The notes: a model not told the origin generated them from the letters alone. 64,000 bases of DNA from Podarcis raffonei (GCF_027172205.1 NC_070603.1:7180501-7244500), one strand, 5' to 3'. Shown: positions 35,801 to 44,890, counted from the first letter of the stretch. Numbers and translations: made by a program.

Positions 35801-36688
35801 CAGGCAAAGTCTCAGATTGCTTGCGAAGCACCGAGGGGAGCAGGAGGCTTAAGGAACTGTAGGAAGGTGGGGACCTTCAGTCCTCACAACTGCCCCATTG
35901 GGGTAAGATCTACCAGGAAGCGCTGCTCTGCTCACTGGGCCTGGTCTCTCAAGCTGTCTTGTTTCTTTGAATGAAGAGTTAACTTCACTGACGCCGTGTG
36001 ATTTATTGCTGACCTGCTCCTGACAGTTTTGTGAGTTCACACAGTTATGGAACTCACTCCACGGAGGAGAGTGATGGACACCAACTTGGACAGCTTCAAA
36101 AAAGGATTGGACAAATTCATAGATAGGGCTACCAATGACTACTAGCTATACGAGTTATGCTCTGCCTCAACAGTTTTAGGCAGTAATGTTTCTGAATACC
36201 AACAGCTGGAAGCCAAAGGGGGGGGGGAATAGGGCTCTTGTGCTCAGATCCTGCATGAGGTCAGGAATATGGTTGGCCACTGTGAGAACAGGATTCTGCC
36301 TAGATGGGCCATCGGCCTTATCCAGCAGGCTATTCTTATGTTCTTGTGAGTTGACCTCTAACCACCATGTTGCTTTTCTCCCTCTTCCACACCAGCTGTG
36401 CGAAGGAGCCAGGGTGCAGTTGTGTGCGACACCGACCCACAACCTGTGTGTGGGCCCCGCGGCAAGATCACAACAACCTGTGGCCCTCGAGTGACAACCT
36501 GCGGGCCAGGCAGAGATTCGTGTGTGGATGCCATGCATCCTTGCAGGGATGGGGTGACGTGTGTTCCTCCCTGTGGCCCACCTTGCGGAGAACCATGTCC
36601 CCCTCCACGGGGTTTCAGTTGTGGGAGTGGCAGGGGCTCCAGCGTCAAGTTTGTAGCACCCGCTGGCTACTGCGGACGAAGATACTAG
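24805..36688 (+). CDS. Gene B: cysteine-rich, hair-keratin-like type II keratin (9 exons, complete)
   Basis: Type II keratin, tandem paralogue of gene A. Exons: 24805-25266, 27371-27579, 28595-28655, 28804-28899, 29828-29992, 31627-31752, 33616-33836, 35285-35316, 36396-36688. They sum to 1665 bp (554 aa plus stop), open throughout. The head is richer in cysteine than that of gene A ([38 protein letters not shown]). The rod opens [15 protein letters not shown] and closes [10 protein letters not shown] at 436-445. The tail has about twelve cysteines in [16 protein letters not shown] and YCGRRY contexts. High Cys/Pro in head and tail is the mark of hard keratins, whose chains are cross-linked by disulfides. 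Shared exon lengths, the GC-AG intron 3 and the promoter block tie it to gene A. Closest known class: lizard hair-keratin-like type II proteins of claws. Tissue is inferred. Confidence 0.94.
25270..25900 (+). mobile_element. tRNA-derived SINE, second family, interrupted by a solo LTR
   Basis: TATAGCTCACTGGTAGAGCA and TTTGCATGCAGAAGGTCC form the tRNA-like head. The body reaches ACCAATGG at 25420 and resumes at 25875 with TCTGACTCTGCATAAGGC. Confidence 0.75.
25421..25869. mobile_element. Solo LTR-like element inserted in a SINE
   Basis: A 449-bp insertion with TGTC...GACA (TG...CA) ends, flanked by 5-bp AATGG and AATGT. Contains imperfect direct repeats of GTCAGGAAGCCAAGGGTCC (about 25500-25640). 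Looks like a lone LTR; family not identified. It is younger than the SINE it splits. Confidence 0.6.
26177..26280 (+). mobile_element. CR1 LINE 3' fragment
   Basis: GTAGGTTTCCCAGAGGCATC and TGTTCTGATCATCCAACATG resemble the CR1 3' end. Confidence 0.45.
26295..26410. mobile_element. hAT-like MITE remnant
   Basis: GGAGAGCCTGATGTCCTCCA opposes ACATCTGGAGGGCTACAGGC around a CCCATCATCCCTGACTATTG core. Confidence 0.6.
26770..27195 (-). mobile_element. BovB (RTE) LINE 3' fragment with internal deletion
   Basis: Same 3' end as the 8573 copy, but the segment between GACTCTCAA and CTGGGAAAACC is missing (about 110 bp). Confidence 0.9.
27371..27579 (+). CDS. Gene B exon 2 (coil 1A/1B)
   Basis: A 209-bp exon starting [17 protein letters not shown], with RKCCKSN and [10 protein letters not shown]. 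The donor AA|GTGAGT splits a lysine codon. Confidence 0.94.
28141..28311. mobile_element. MITE, TACCATATTTTT-type, short
   Basis: TACCATATTTTTCCATGTAT and AGGGGAAAATACAGTG termini; inside, GGGGGCATCTTATACATGGG occurs twice. Confidence 0.7.
28595..28655 (+). CDS. Gene B exon 3 (coil 1B)
   Basis: A 61-bp exon encoding [20 protein letters not shown]. It ends AAG|GCAAGT, the same GC donor as gene A. Confidence 0.91.
28804..28899 (+). CDS. Gene B exon 4 (coil 1B)
   Basis: A 96-bp phase-0 exon, [15 protein letters not shown] to RATFEE, with donor GAG|GTAAGG. Confidence 0.94.
29828..29992 (+). CDS. Gene B exon 5 (linker 12 and coil 2)
   Basis: A 165-bp phase-0 exon with [17 protein letters not shown] and [10 protein letters not shown]. 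The NMDC string also occurs in mammalian hair keratins as I recall. Donor CAG|GTGAAC is stronger than its gene A counterpart. Confidence 0.94.
30460..31402. mobile_element. MITE, TACCATATTTTT-type, split by a CR1 LINE
   Basis: Left part 30460-30532 and right part 31211-31402 together match the element at 155-419, including the CCAGAACAGCAAGAGGGAT palindrome. Confidence 0.8.
30533..31210 (+). mobile_element. CR1 LINE 3' fragment (ORF2 C-terminus)
   Basis: Open frame with [51 protein letters not shown] and [17 protein letters not shown], ending in (ATTCTATG)n. About 680 bp, 5' truncated, little decayed. Confidence 0.93.
31627..31752 (+). CDS. Gene B exon 6 (coil 2)
   Basis: A 126-bp phase-0 exon starting [17 protein letters not shown]. 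Acceptor TTTCACCTTAG, donor CAG|GTAAGA. Confidence 0.94.
32088..32804 (+). mobile_element. L2-like LINE 3' fragment
   Basis: ARVVHAL-type frame: [41 protein letters not shown]. Ends in a (TCG/TCA)n tail. Carries a 56-bp insertion at 32538. Confidence 0.85.
32538..32593 (+). mobile_element. Tiny poly(A)-tailed retro-insertion
   Basis: A 56-bp insert with TTTGAATAAATATC and an A-rich end, flanked by AGGAAATAAGCAGCTAT at 32521-32537 and 32594-32610 (17 bp, perfect). Confidence 0.7.
33010..33372 (-). mobile_element. tRNA-derived squamate SINE (ACA type)
   Basis: Flanked by TGGGAAAGAATATA at 32996-33009 and 33373-33386, a 14-bp perfect duplication. Confidence 0.95.
33616..33836 (+). CDS. Gene B exon 7 (end of rod)
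   Basis: A 221-bp exon, [15 protein letters not shown] through [14 protein letters not shown] to [10 protein letters not shown]. Donor CAG|GTGAGC. Confidence 0.95.
34085..34441 (-). mobile_element. tRNA-derived squamate SINE (ACA type)
   Basis: Flanked by ACAGTAAATAAATA at 34071-34084 and 34442-34455, a perfect duplication, so a recent insertion. Confidence 0.95.
34800..35046 (-). mobile_element. tRNA-derived SINE, second family
   Basis: Reverse strand: TTGTAGCTCAATGGCAGGGA, CAGGTTCGAATCCTG (B box), tail reaching CTGGTGTAAGGCAGCTGC. Confidence 0.75.
35285..35316 (+). CDS. Gene B exon 8 (start of tail)
   Basis: A 32-bp exon encoding [10 protein letters not shown] between TTTTTTAG and GTAAGT, matching gene A. 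Confidence 0.9.
36030..36347 (+). mobile_element. CR1 LINE 3' fragment
   Basis: GGAACTCACTCCACGGAGG, GGATTGGACAAATTCATAGA and CCTAGATGGGCCATCGGCC, ending in TTCTTATGTTCTTGTG. Confidence 0.75.
36396..36688 (+). CDS. Gene B exon 9 (Cys/Pro-rich tail and stop)
   Basis: Starts [14 protein letters not shown] after a CACACCAG acceptor. CGP motifs recur in [20 protein letters not shown], then [15 protein letters not shown], ending YCGRRY and TAG. Confidence 0.92.
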
Positions 36689-37215
36689 GAAGGTCAATAG
36701 GCAGCTGGCACCGCGGATGACCAATAATGGCAACCTCCCCCTATTACTGCCTACCAATAGCAAATACTGAAAACAGCAGATTTGCCAAACAAACCCCTTT
36801 GCAGATGTTACAAATGCCCTGCTGTCAATTTGATATTTATTCAGAAATACTAAAGTGATGGCTCCCACCATACATTTCTACAAGCTGTATGAACTACAGC
36901 AATTTTGCTGTGGCAGCACAAATGTGTCTTCTTGGTAGCTATAGTAAATTGGCTTAGGTCCACAGAACACAGCTGTACCATCTATGAATACTGGGAGCTA
37001 TTTTGCAATTTTCACCCTCCTCTTGCTATTGGATAGCAGGGTCTCCCTCCGTTAACCTGTCAGTCTGGCTGTGTGGTTTCAGTCTCTGTGCTCCTACCAG
37101 CCAAAATAATCACTTGAAGCCCAAACCTGATCAAAGAGCTTGTCTTTCCAGGACATAATACTTGTGATTAAGTATAAAGATGGCCAGAAACTCCTGTGTG
37201 GGTGAAAACATACAT

Positions 37216-37675
37216 GTTGTTGTTGTTGTTGTTGTTTAGTCTTTTAGTCGTGTCCGACTCCTCGTGACCCGATGGACCAGAGCACGCCAGGCACTCCTCT
37301 CTTCCACTGCCTCCCGCAGTTTGGTCAAACTCATGTTGGTAGCTTTGAGAACACTGTCCAACCATCTTGTCCTCTGTTGTCCCCTTCTCCGTGTGCCCTC
37401 AATCTTTCCCAGTATCAGGGTCTTTTCCAGGGAGTCTTCTCTTCTCATGAGGTGGCCAAAGTATTGGAACCTAAGCTTCAGGATCTGTCCTTCCAGTGAG
37501 CACTCAGAGCTGATTTCCTTCAGAATGGATAGGTTTGATCTTCTTGCAGTCCATGGGACTCTCAAGAGTCTCCTCTAGCACCATAATTCAAAAGCATCAA
37601 TTCTTCGGCGATCAGCTTTCTTTATGGTCCAGCTCTCACTTCCATATATCACTACTGGGAAGACCATGGCTTTAA
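37216..37675 (-). mobile_element. BovB (RTE) LINE 3' fragment
   Basis: Same 3' end as the other copies, with the [16 protein letters not shown] frame. 5' truncated in the MVFPVV region. Confidence 0.92.
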
Positions 37676-37679
37676 CAAA

Positions 37680-39370
37680 AAAACAACTCCTTGGACAAAG
37701 ACAACAGAAAACATACATGTTCTTTTCTAAATATTGCAACTGGCATTAACATAGAAGAATGATCAATTTTCATTCCCTGTAACAAGGATGGATAAACTTA
37801 TGGCCTTCCAGATGTTGCTGGACTACAGATCCCACTGTCTTTGCCCACTGGGGCTGATGGGAATTGGCGTCCAATAACAATTTGAGGGCTACAGGTTCTC
37901 CATCTCTGCCCTCCAATGTGCATAATGAGACAAGTGTGCCATTCTACCTCCAACTGACTGCCCTAAGTGCTTCTGTATAATACATTTCTGCATGCATTTT
38001 GTTTCCCATCCTATTTTGGAATTCTGTTTCTAATAAATGGATTGTTCTGAGCATAAAAAAATAAAAAAAAATGGTTTGAGGGATTCCATGTTTCCCCCCT
38101 CTTCATTATTGCTAGACTATTGTCCCTATAAAGGGAAGGATAAAGCACTTAAGTGTAAGTGTGTGTGTGCGCGCGCACGCATGTGCACAGAGCTGTCTTT
38201 CCCATTGGTCTTAGTGGTTCGTTGCACCAGGTCGCCTGCCTCTCAGGGGCGCCCTAGCGAGTGGGGGAGCTGTGCGGCTTTGCCAGCAGCCTCCCCTTTC
38301 CCTGTACGCCCGCCAGCTGCGCCCCACCAACTATATGGCTGGTGGGCGCACAGCTTCCCTCCCAAGCCTCTGCTAAAGACGGCCCTGTTCCCAGTCGTTG
38401 TCCTCCTGCTTCCTGAAGAAAGGCCACGCAGCCTTCCTAGGCTGCCTTCTCGGGTGCCCCGATGCTGGAGAGCATGTCTGCCAGCATGTTTTCCTGCTTG
38501 ATCACCACCACCACGCCGGGGATCAGGGCAGTAGGGGAGGCAGAGGACATTTTTCACCACCACTCCCTTGTTTTAGAGTTGTCGGGGGGAGGAGTGGAGG
38601 GATCTTTGCACTACGGTGCCGGATATGCTTAAGATGGCCCTGTGTGTGTGTGTGTGTGTGATTTGTTTAGAAAAAAAGGTGACTAAGGGCCCTAAGGTAT
38701 GCTTGTGGACCTGGATAAAAAGCACTGCCAAAAACTCCTATTGATGTGATGAAATTCTTTTTTTGGCTTGGGGTTTTACTAGCAAGCAAGCAAGCAAGAA
38801 TTTCTGCATGAGTAGAATGTGGTACAATGAGGATTTTGATGCTATTGCAGGGGGAGAAATAATGAAAAGATATGATGGCCAGATACAAAATGTGATGGTT
38901 TTGTAAGGTACATCTGCTGAAATACCCTCCGTTCTACAACTATTGGAGGTGCAGAATCCCACCTGAGAAGCAAGCAAACACTGCGGCAAACCACACATGC
39001 ATCAGTTCCTGAATTACTTTAATATTTTTCCTGGTTTAATCTGAATTTACAGGACGAAGTGAAGAATTCAAGGAAGAAAGAAAAGCAGAATAGAGGGAAA
39101 TCTAACCCAGAGTTGTAAAACCTGTGGACTTCCACATGTGATTGAAATTGAGATCCCATCAGCCCCAGCCAACATAACTATGATCTGGGAAGCTACAGGC
39201 TGCCCCGACCCTTGCTAATTTTCTTTAGCAGTTCCTGAAATATGCTGGCCTTGAGCAAATAATAGTTTCACTAGACCCAACTGACCTCTCAGGGTTCTTG
39301 TTTTGATGACTCCTATGTATGCTGCCTGACCTCACAGGAGAAAAGGTCAGATTAGATGCAAATGGAAACT
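37680..39370. other. Spacer after gene B, mostly unclassified
   Basis: A hAT-like remnant at about 37800-37895 (CTTCCAGATGTTGCTGGACT) and a short (TG)n at 38641. GC-richer 38220-38600 shows no conserved protein. Confidence 0.4.
38032..38037 (+). terminator. Possible poly(A) signal of gene B
   Basis: AATAAA in TTTCTAATAAATGGATT, about 1.34 kb after the stop and beyond a BovB fragment. It resembles the string at 19325 behind gene A. Confidence 0.3.
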
Positions 39371-39382
39371 GAATGCAATATA

Positions 39383-39710
39383 AAGGTAAAGGTAAAGGGA
39401 CCCCTGACCATTAGGTCCAGTCGTGACCGACTCTGGGGTTGCGGCGCTTATCTCGCTTTATTGGCTGAGGGAGCCGGCATACAGCTTCCAGGTTATGTGG
39501 CCAGCATGACTAAGCCGCTTCTGGCGAACCAGAGCAGCACACGGAAATGCCGTTTACCTTGCCGCCAGAGCGGTACCTATTTATCTACCGTACTTACACT
39601 TTGACGTGCTTTCGAACTGCAAGATTGGCAGGAGCAGGGACCGAGCAACGGGAGCTCACCCCGTCGCGGGGATTCGAACCGCCGACCTTCTGATCAGCAA
39701 GTCCTAGGCT
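39383..39710 (-). mobile_element. tRNA-derived squamate SINE, 5'-truncated
   Basis: Flanked by TGCAATATA at 39374-39382 and 39711-39719. It stops at GTCCTAGGCT, lacking the first part of the tRNA head, so truncation happened at insertion. Confidence 0.9.
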
Positions 39711-39793
39711 TGCAATATATCGTTTTCTAAATATTGTACATGGTTTTATGTTCTGGAGCCGATCCAGAGCAGTTTGCCCTGGGAGCAAAATAT

Positions 39794-39796
<3 letters not shown>

Positions 39797-39840
<44 letters not shown>

Positions 39841-39905
39841 TTATTATTTATACCCCGCCCATCTGGCTGGGCCTCCCCAGCCACTCTGGGCGGCTTCCAT
39901 AAAAA
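39797..39905 (-). mobile_element. (AAT)n tract and L2-like LINE 3' end fragment
   Basis: (AAT)n followed by TTATACCCCGCCCATCTGGC, the reverse of the L2-like 3' end seen at 44500. Confidence 0.7.
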
Positions 39906-40852
39906 CCAAAAATACAGTAAAAATGACTGTCAGAGGAAATATCTGGGGGGTTTTAAACCCGTTGTCGAAATGGGATTCTAGGGCAGCCACCATTTTATCA
40001 GTCTGTAGATGAATATCAGAAAACACCTGTGTGTTCTGAAGCCTAGCCAAATTTAGAGGTGTGACCTCTAGTGGTTGTACTAGAGTGGAGCAAGCAGGAG
40101 GGGTAGCCCCTAACGTGTAAATAAAATGATACATCCCAAAGACGCCACAGTCTCCGTTGACTTTCATTCTAAGGAAACGGAACCCTGGGTAAAAGCTGGA
40201 GCCCCTGGAGCTTTTCATCGCTTGGAGACTGCGATGTGTGGAACAATTTGTTGTGTACAATATCTACCAGTCCCAGACTCAAAATACCGAAGCCAAAATG
40301 ACTGGCTGAGTGATAGTTAATTTGTAAACATTTCTAATTACACAATTGGATGAAATCAGGATATCTTATGCTAAAATCATGGGAATGAAACTGGCTGAGG
40401 GGAAGAAGAACACGTCTGGTCTAGGAAGCAGCTTTCCGAAGGATTTTCTCATTTTCTTTTGACTCCGGTGCCTTGCAGATTTTCTTGGCGAGAACACAAA
40501 GGAAACAAGTAAGGACAACGCTATGATGCTAAGTAGAGAGTTATGCTGGCACATACAATTAGGAACTTTTCTCACCCAAATCTCACACACAGTCTTGGAA
40601 CAGAGATTGTCATATATGGGTGGGAAAGGCAAGCACAGAACAAGCAGAGTTAACACAAAGAAGGCGGCAGGTTCTAGACATAAGAGCGCTGCTAATAGGA
40701 CCAAAGACACATCTGGCCCTAAAAATGATCTTTCAGCAAATCCTGACACTGCTGAAACCTATGATCCATGCTATCTCTCCTGGGTTCCCTCCCCAAGACC
40801 AGAGACACCAAAGTAATTTGCTGTCCCTGAATGTCCAACCTTTGTTCAAGAG

Positions 40853-41098
40853 TACAGTGGTATCTCGGGTTAAGAACTTAATTCGTTCTGGAGGTCCGTT
40901 CTTAACCTGAAACTGTTCTTAACCTGAAGTGCCACTTTAGCTAATGGGGCCTCCTGCTGCCGCCATGCCGCCAGAGCATGATTTCTGTTCTCATCCTGAA
41001 GCAAAGTTCTCAAACCGAGGTACTATTTCTGGGTTAGTGGAGTCTGTAACCTGAAGCGTCTGTAACCTGAAGCGTATGTAACCCAAGGAACCACTGTA
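40853..41098. mobile_element. pogo/Tigger-like MITE
   Basis: TACAGTGGTATCTCGGGTTA to CCAAGGAACCACTGTA, inverted termini, inner AACCTGAAGC repeats. Confidence 0.8.
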
Positions 41099-41455
41099 AA
41101 AAGGTAAAGGGACCCCTGACCATTAGGTCCAGTCGTGACCAACTCTGGGGTTGCGCCGCTCATCTCGCTTTATTGGCCGAGGGAGCCGGCGTACAGCTTC
41201 TGGGTCATGTGGCCAGCATGACTAAGCCACTTCTGGCGAACCAGAGCAGTGCATGGAAACACCATTTACCTTCCCGCTGGAGCGGGATAAATACCTATTT
41301 ATCTACTTGCAGTTTGACGTGCTTTCGAACTGCTAGGTTGGCAGGAGCAGGGACCGAGCAACGGGAGCTCACCCCGTCGTGGGAATTTGAACCACCGACC
41401 TTCTGATCGGCAAGTCCTAGGCTCTGTGGTTTAACCCACAGCGCCACCCGTGTCC
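41099..41455 (-). mobile_element. tRNA-derived squamate SINE next to pogo-like MITE ends
   Basis: Complete SINE between the MITE terminus at 41098 and more MITE sequence from 41456. No clear target duplication. Confidence 0.85.
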
Positions 41456-41544
41456 CTTGAAGCGCCTGTAACCTGAAGCGTCTGTAACCCTTGAACCTGA
41501 AGTGTCTGTAACCTGAAGCATATGTAACCCGAGGTACCACTGTA
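41456..41544. mobile_element. pogo/Tigger-like MITE right end
   Basis: Repeats of CTGTAACCTGAAGCGTCTG end at CGAGGTACCACTGTA. A second right terminus of the same family. Confidence 0.7.
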
Positions 41545-41589
41545 GTTTGCTGCTAAATCATAGTTGGGTGAGACCTAGCCAGTTCTCTG

Positions 41590-41960
41590 ATGGGCATTTA
41601 CAGTGGTCATGCAACCAGTGGCGGAGCAACATGCTGCAGGCCCTGGAGCAGAGAACAGGTGGGGGCATGGCTGGCGCACGTCCCGGGGGTGTGTTGTGTG
41701 GCAAGCGGTGCAGGGCGTGGCACCCACGGGGGCATGGCGAGCAGCGGAGGGGCGTGGTGCATAACCTGCGGGGGTGTGGTGCACATCCAGGGTTGTGTGG
41801 CGTGTGCCGTGCATCCCGGGGTGTGTGTGGCCGCGATGGCACCCTTTCCCCAAATGGTGCCCAGGGCAGTGTGCTCCTCTGCCCCCCTTCGTACGCCAGT
41901 GCATACAACAAGGACTGGGAGGGGGAGGGCCAGTCCTTGTTGCATGACCACTGTAAATAG
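41590..41960. mobile_element. Short hairpin MITE interrupted by a hAT element
   Basis: ATTTACAGTGGTCATGCAAC on the left inverts GTTGCATGACCACTGTAAAT on the right. With AAGGACTGG and CCAGTCCTT inside, the original element was a hairpin of about 30-bp arms. Confidence 0.7.
41616..41901. mobile_element. hAT-like element nested in a hairpin MITE
   Basis: CAGTGGCGGAGCAAC to TTCGTACGCCAGTG, flanked by CATGCAAC (41608-41615) and CATACAAC (41902-41909). Interior has GC-rich GGGGC(A/G)TGG repeats. Confidence 0.75.
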
Positions 41961-42284
41961 GCCCAATTGGACTACAATTCCCATCAGCCCCAGATAGCAT
42001 GGCTAGAGCAGACCTACCCATGAGACAGAAGCAACCGTTTTGCTTCTATAGCCTCTCTCTGTAAATATCAAATTAAAAAGGATGGTAAGAAACCTTCCCT
42101 TGTCTATATACTTTCCTGGGCAACCTGCCGGGAGTTGCTTACAGCATCCTGGCATACAGCTGTGTTGGGGCTACTTCTGCTTCCATACGTGCCACCAGCA
42201 CTAGTGGTGCTGCAGTAAAACTGCTAGCACATTTGCAAACCTAAGCAGGGTCCAGTATGGTTTCAAATTGGATGGGGGACTGTG

Positions 42285-42345
42285 TGTTTGGATGGGGGTT
42301 GGACTAGATGACTCCAACTCTGTGATTCTATGATCCTTCTATGAT
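42285..42345 (+). mobile_element. CR1 LINE 3' tail
   Basis: GGGGGTTGGACTAGATGACT, then TGTGATTCTATGATCC: the CR1 3' terminus only. Confidence 0.65.
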
Positions 42346-42644
42346 TATCCAAGAAGGGTGTGGGGGCAGCAGAAGCAGGATGACAACAAAAATTATCTCA
42401 TTTGCCTTTCCCAGCTTTCCCACAAGTTTTAAATGCAATAATTGCATTGTCATTAGTATCAGCACGATTCTCCCCACATCCCCAGGCCCCCAGGTAGAGG
42501 CAAGAGACATAGGTAAGGATGGTGAAGTAATCCTAGCATGTTAGAGCCTGCAAAACAAAGTTCTAAATTTACAAGTTTAATATACATAATAGCTGGTGTG
42601 CTCCAGCCTGAAATCCTTCTCACACTGTGTAGCAAGTTTGATAT

Positions 42645-43132
42645 TACAGTGGCACCTTGGTTCTCAAACACCTTGGTACTCAAACAACTTGGAACCCAAA
42701 CACTGCAAACCAGGAAGTAAGTGTTCCAGTTTGTGAACTTTTTTCAGAAGCTGAACATGCTCCGTTTTGAGTGCCACACTTCCATTTTGAGTGTTATGCT
42801 GAGGTCTGTCTGTTTTTGCTATTCATTTTGCATTTTTGCTTCTGCGGCTCTTTTTGTTTTGTTTTTGTGACTGTGTGGAACCCAGTTCAGCCACCAATTG
42901 ATTGTGTGATGGCAGTACATTGATTATTGCTTTCATTTTATGGATCAATGGTCTCGTTAGATGTTAAAATTCATGTTAAATGGCTATTTCTGGGGTTGTT
43001 TTCAAAAGTCTGGAACAGATTAATCCATTTTGCATTACTTTCTATGGAAAAGAGTGCCTTGGTTTTGGAACGCTTTGGTTTTGGAACAGATTTCCGGAAT
43101 GGATTAAGTTTGAGAACCAAGGTACCACTGTA
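42645..43132. mobile_element. pogo/Tigger-like MITE
   Basis: TACAGTGGCACCTTGGTTCT and AGAACCAAGGTACCACTGTA are inverted termini; TA ends suggest a Tc1/mariner-superfamily element. Confidence 0.85.
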
Positions 43133-43499
43133 ATTGGCTCCCCACTTGCCAAACAAAGGCTTGCAATTAGATTCCCAGATATGAGCCGCAAGCTCATAAG
43201 GAGACCATTGGGCAGTCATGGTTGGTGGGGTGGGGTTGGCAGTGGTGCTGAGTGCCTGGCTTCCTGATGCTGAGCATCACTGGCTCTTATGGAGAGCGAG
43301 AGGGGTGAGGAGTTCAGCGTGGTGCGGACACGGTGGCAGGAGCATCAGATTGGCTCTAACACCGCACTTACACCATGCAGGGCTTGCTGTGCCTTGCCCT
43401 CCACACCCCACCACACCCCAGACTCAGTAAGTGGGTGTGAGGCGGATTTGCAGTGGACAATGCAACCTTTAATTCAATTCTTTACCCTTCACTTTATAC

Positions 43500-43754
43500 C
43501 AGGGGTCAGCAAACGTTTTCAGCAGGGGGCTGGTCCACTGTCCCTCAGACTTTGTGGGCGGGCCGGACTATTTTTTTTGGAGGGGGGGGAATGAACGAAT
43601 TCCTATGCCCCACAAATAACCCAGAGATGCATTTTAAATAAAAGCACACATTCTACTCATGTAAAAACACACTGATTCCCGGACCGTCCACAGGCCAGAT
43701 TTAGAAGGTGACTGGGCCAGATCCGGCCCCCAGGCCTTAGTTTGCCTACCCCTG
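43500..43754. mobile_element. hAT element inside the NUMT
   Basis: CAGGGGTCAGCAAACG and TTTGCCTACCCCTG termini, flanked by CTTTATAC at 43492-43499 and 43755-43762 (perfect 8 bp). The second copy is at 51603. Confidence 0.93.
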
Positions 43755-43883
43755 CTTTATACTGCTCTTTATTATTATGGGTACCTCCATAGTCCACTTA
43801 CTCTTTCTCCATGAAACAAGCTCAAACAACCCCACAGGCCTCAACTTTAATACAGATAAAATTCCATTTCACCCCTACTATTC

Positions 43884-44534
43884 TGTGTCCAGGGCAGCTG
43901 TCTACCAGCTCCACCTGGTACGCAGGCTAAGACCCTACCTGCCCGCGAACTGTCTCGCCAGAGTGGTGCATGCTCTAGTTATCTCACGCTTGGACTACTG
44001 CAACGTGCTCTACGTGGGGCTACCTTTGAAGGTGACCCGGAAACTGCAATTAATCCAGAATGCGGCAGCTAGACTGGTGACTGGGAGTGGCCGCCGGGAC
44101 CACATAACACCGTTTCTGAGAGATCTGCATTGGCTCCCAGTACGTTTCCGAGCACGATTCAAAGTGTTGGTGCTGACCTTTAAAGCCCTAAACGGCCTCG
44201 GTCCTGTATACCTGAAGGAGCGTCTCCACCCCCATAGTTCAGCCCGGACACTGAGATCCAGCGCCGAGGGCCTTCTGGCGGTTCCCTCATTGCGAGAAGT
44301 GAGGCTACAGGGAACCAGACAGAGGGCCTTCTCAGTAGTGGCGCCCGCCCTGTGGAACGCCCTCCCATCAGATGTCAAAGAGATAAATAATTACCTGTCA
44401 TTCAGAAGACATCTTAAGGCAGCCCTGTTCAGGGAAGTTTTTAATATGTAACGCTGTACTGTTTTTAACACTGATTGGGAGCCACCCAGAGTGGTTGGGG
44501 AAACTCAGCCAAATGGGCGGGGTATAAATAATAA

Positions 44535-44570
<36 letters not shown>
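43884..44570 (+). mobile_element. L2-like LINE 3' fragment inside the NUMT
   Basis: Reads [40 protein letters not shown] and [20 protein letters not shown], ending in (ATT)n. TATTC occurs on both sides of the insertion point. Confidence 0.9.
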
Positions 44571-44574
<4 letters not shown>

Positions 44575-44890
44575 CTACAAAGACCTTTTAGGTGCTATAA
44601 TAATATTATCATGCCTCCTCTTCCTAACTCTTTTTTCACCAAATCTTCTAGGAAACCGAGAAAACTTCTCCCTTGCAAACCCCCGTTGCCCCACCACACA
44701 TTAAACCAGAGTGATACTTTCTCTTCGCCTCCGCAATCCTTCACTCAGTCCCTAATAAACTAGGTGGCGTTCTAGCCCTTCTATTCTCAGTCCTTATCCT
44801 ATTAATTATACCCATAACCCACCTATCAAAACAACATACTTTATCCTATCGCCCACTATCCCAAGCACTATTTTGACTTTCAATCAAGCC

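Larger units (their letters stand above)
43421..44890 (+). pseudogene. NUMT: nuclear copy of mitochondrial cytochrome b, split by two transposons
   Basis: Three collinear pieces read as cytochrome b in the vertebrate mitochondrial code (TGA=Trp, ATA=Met). Piece 1, about 43421-43499, has GGFAVDNATF. Piece 2, about 43755-43883, has [14 protein letters not shown], then LLFLHET and [11 protein letters not shown]. Piece 3, 44571 to about 44890, has [35 protein letters not shown] and [14 protein letters not shown], fading after LSQALFWLSIK. This is roughly the third quarter of the protein, about 500 bp of mitochondrial DNA. A hAT element (43500-43754) and an L2-like LINE (43884-44570) interrupt it. 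Small indels, including a two-base loss after AACCCC near 44675, show it is not functional. Confidence 0.9.

Noticed and set aside
36176-36871. Open frame of 231 codons antisense to gene B exon 9
   Set aside because: Shadow of the Gly/Cys/Pro tail codons; no independent support.
41547-42021. Several 100-150 codon frames on both strands
   Set aside because: GC-rich interior of a hAT-like element; low-complexity translations only.
43777-44451. Open frame of 224 codons on the + strand
   Set aside because: It is a chance fusion of the cytochrome b NUMT (LLFLHET, PFHPYYS) with the inserted L2-like LINE; not a gene.
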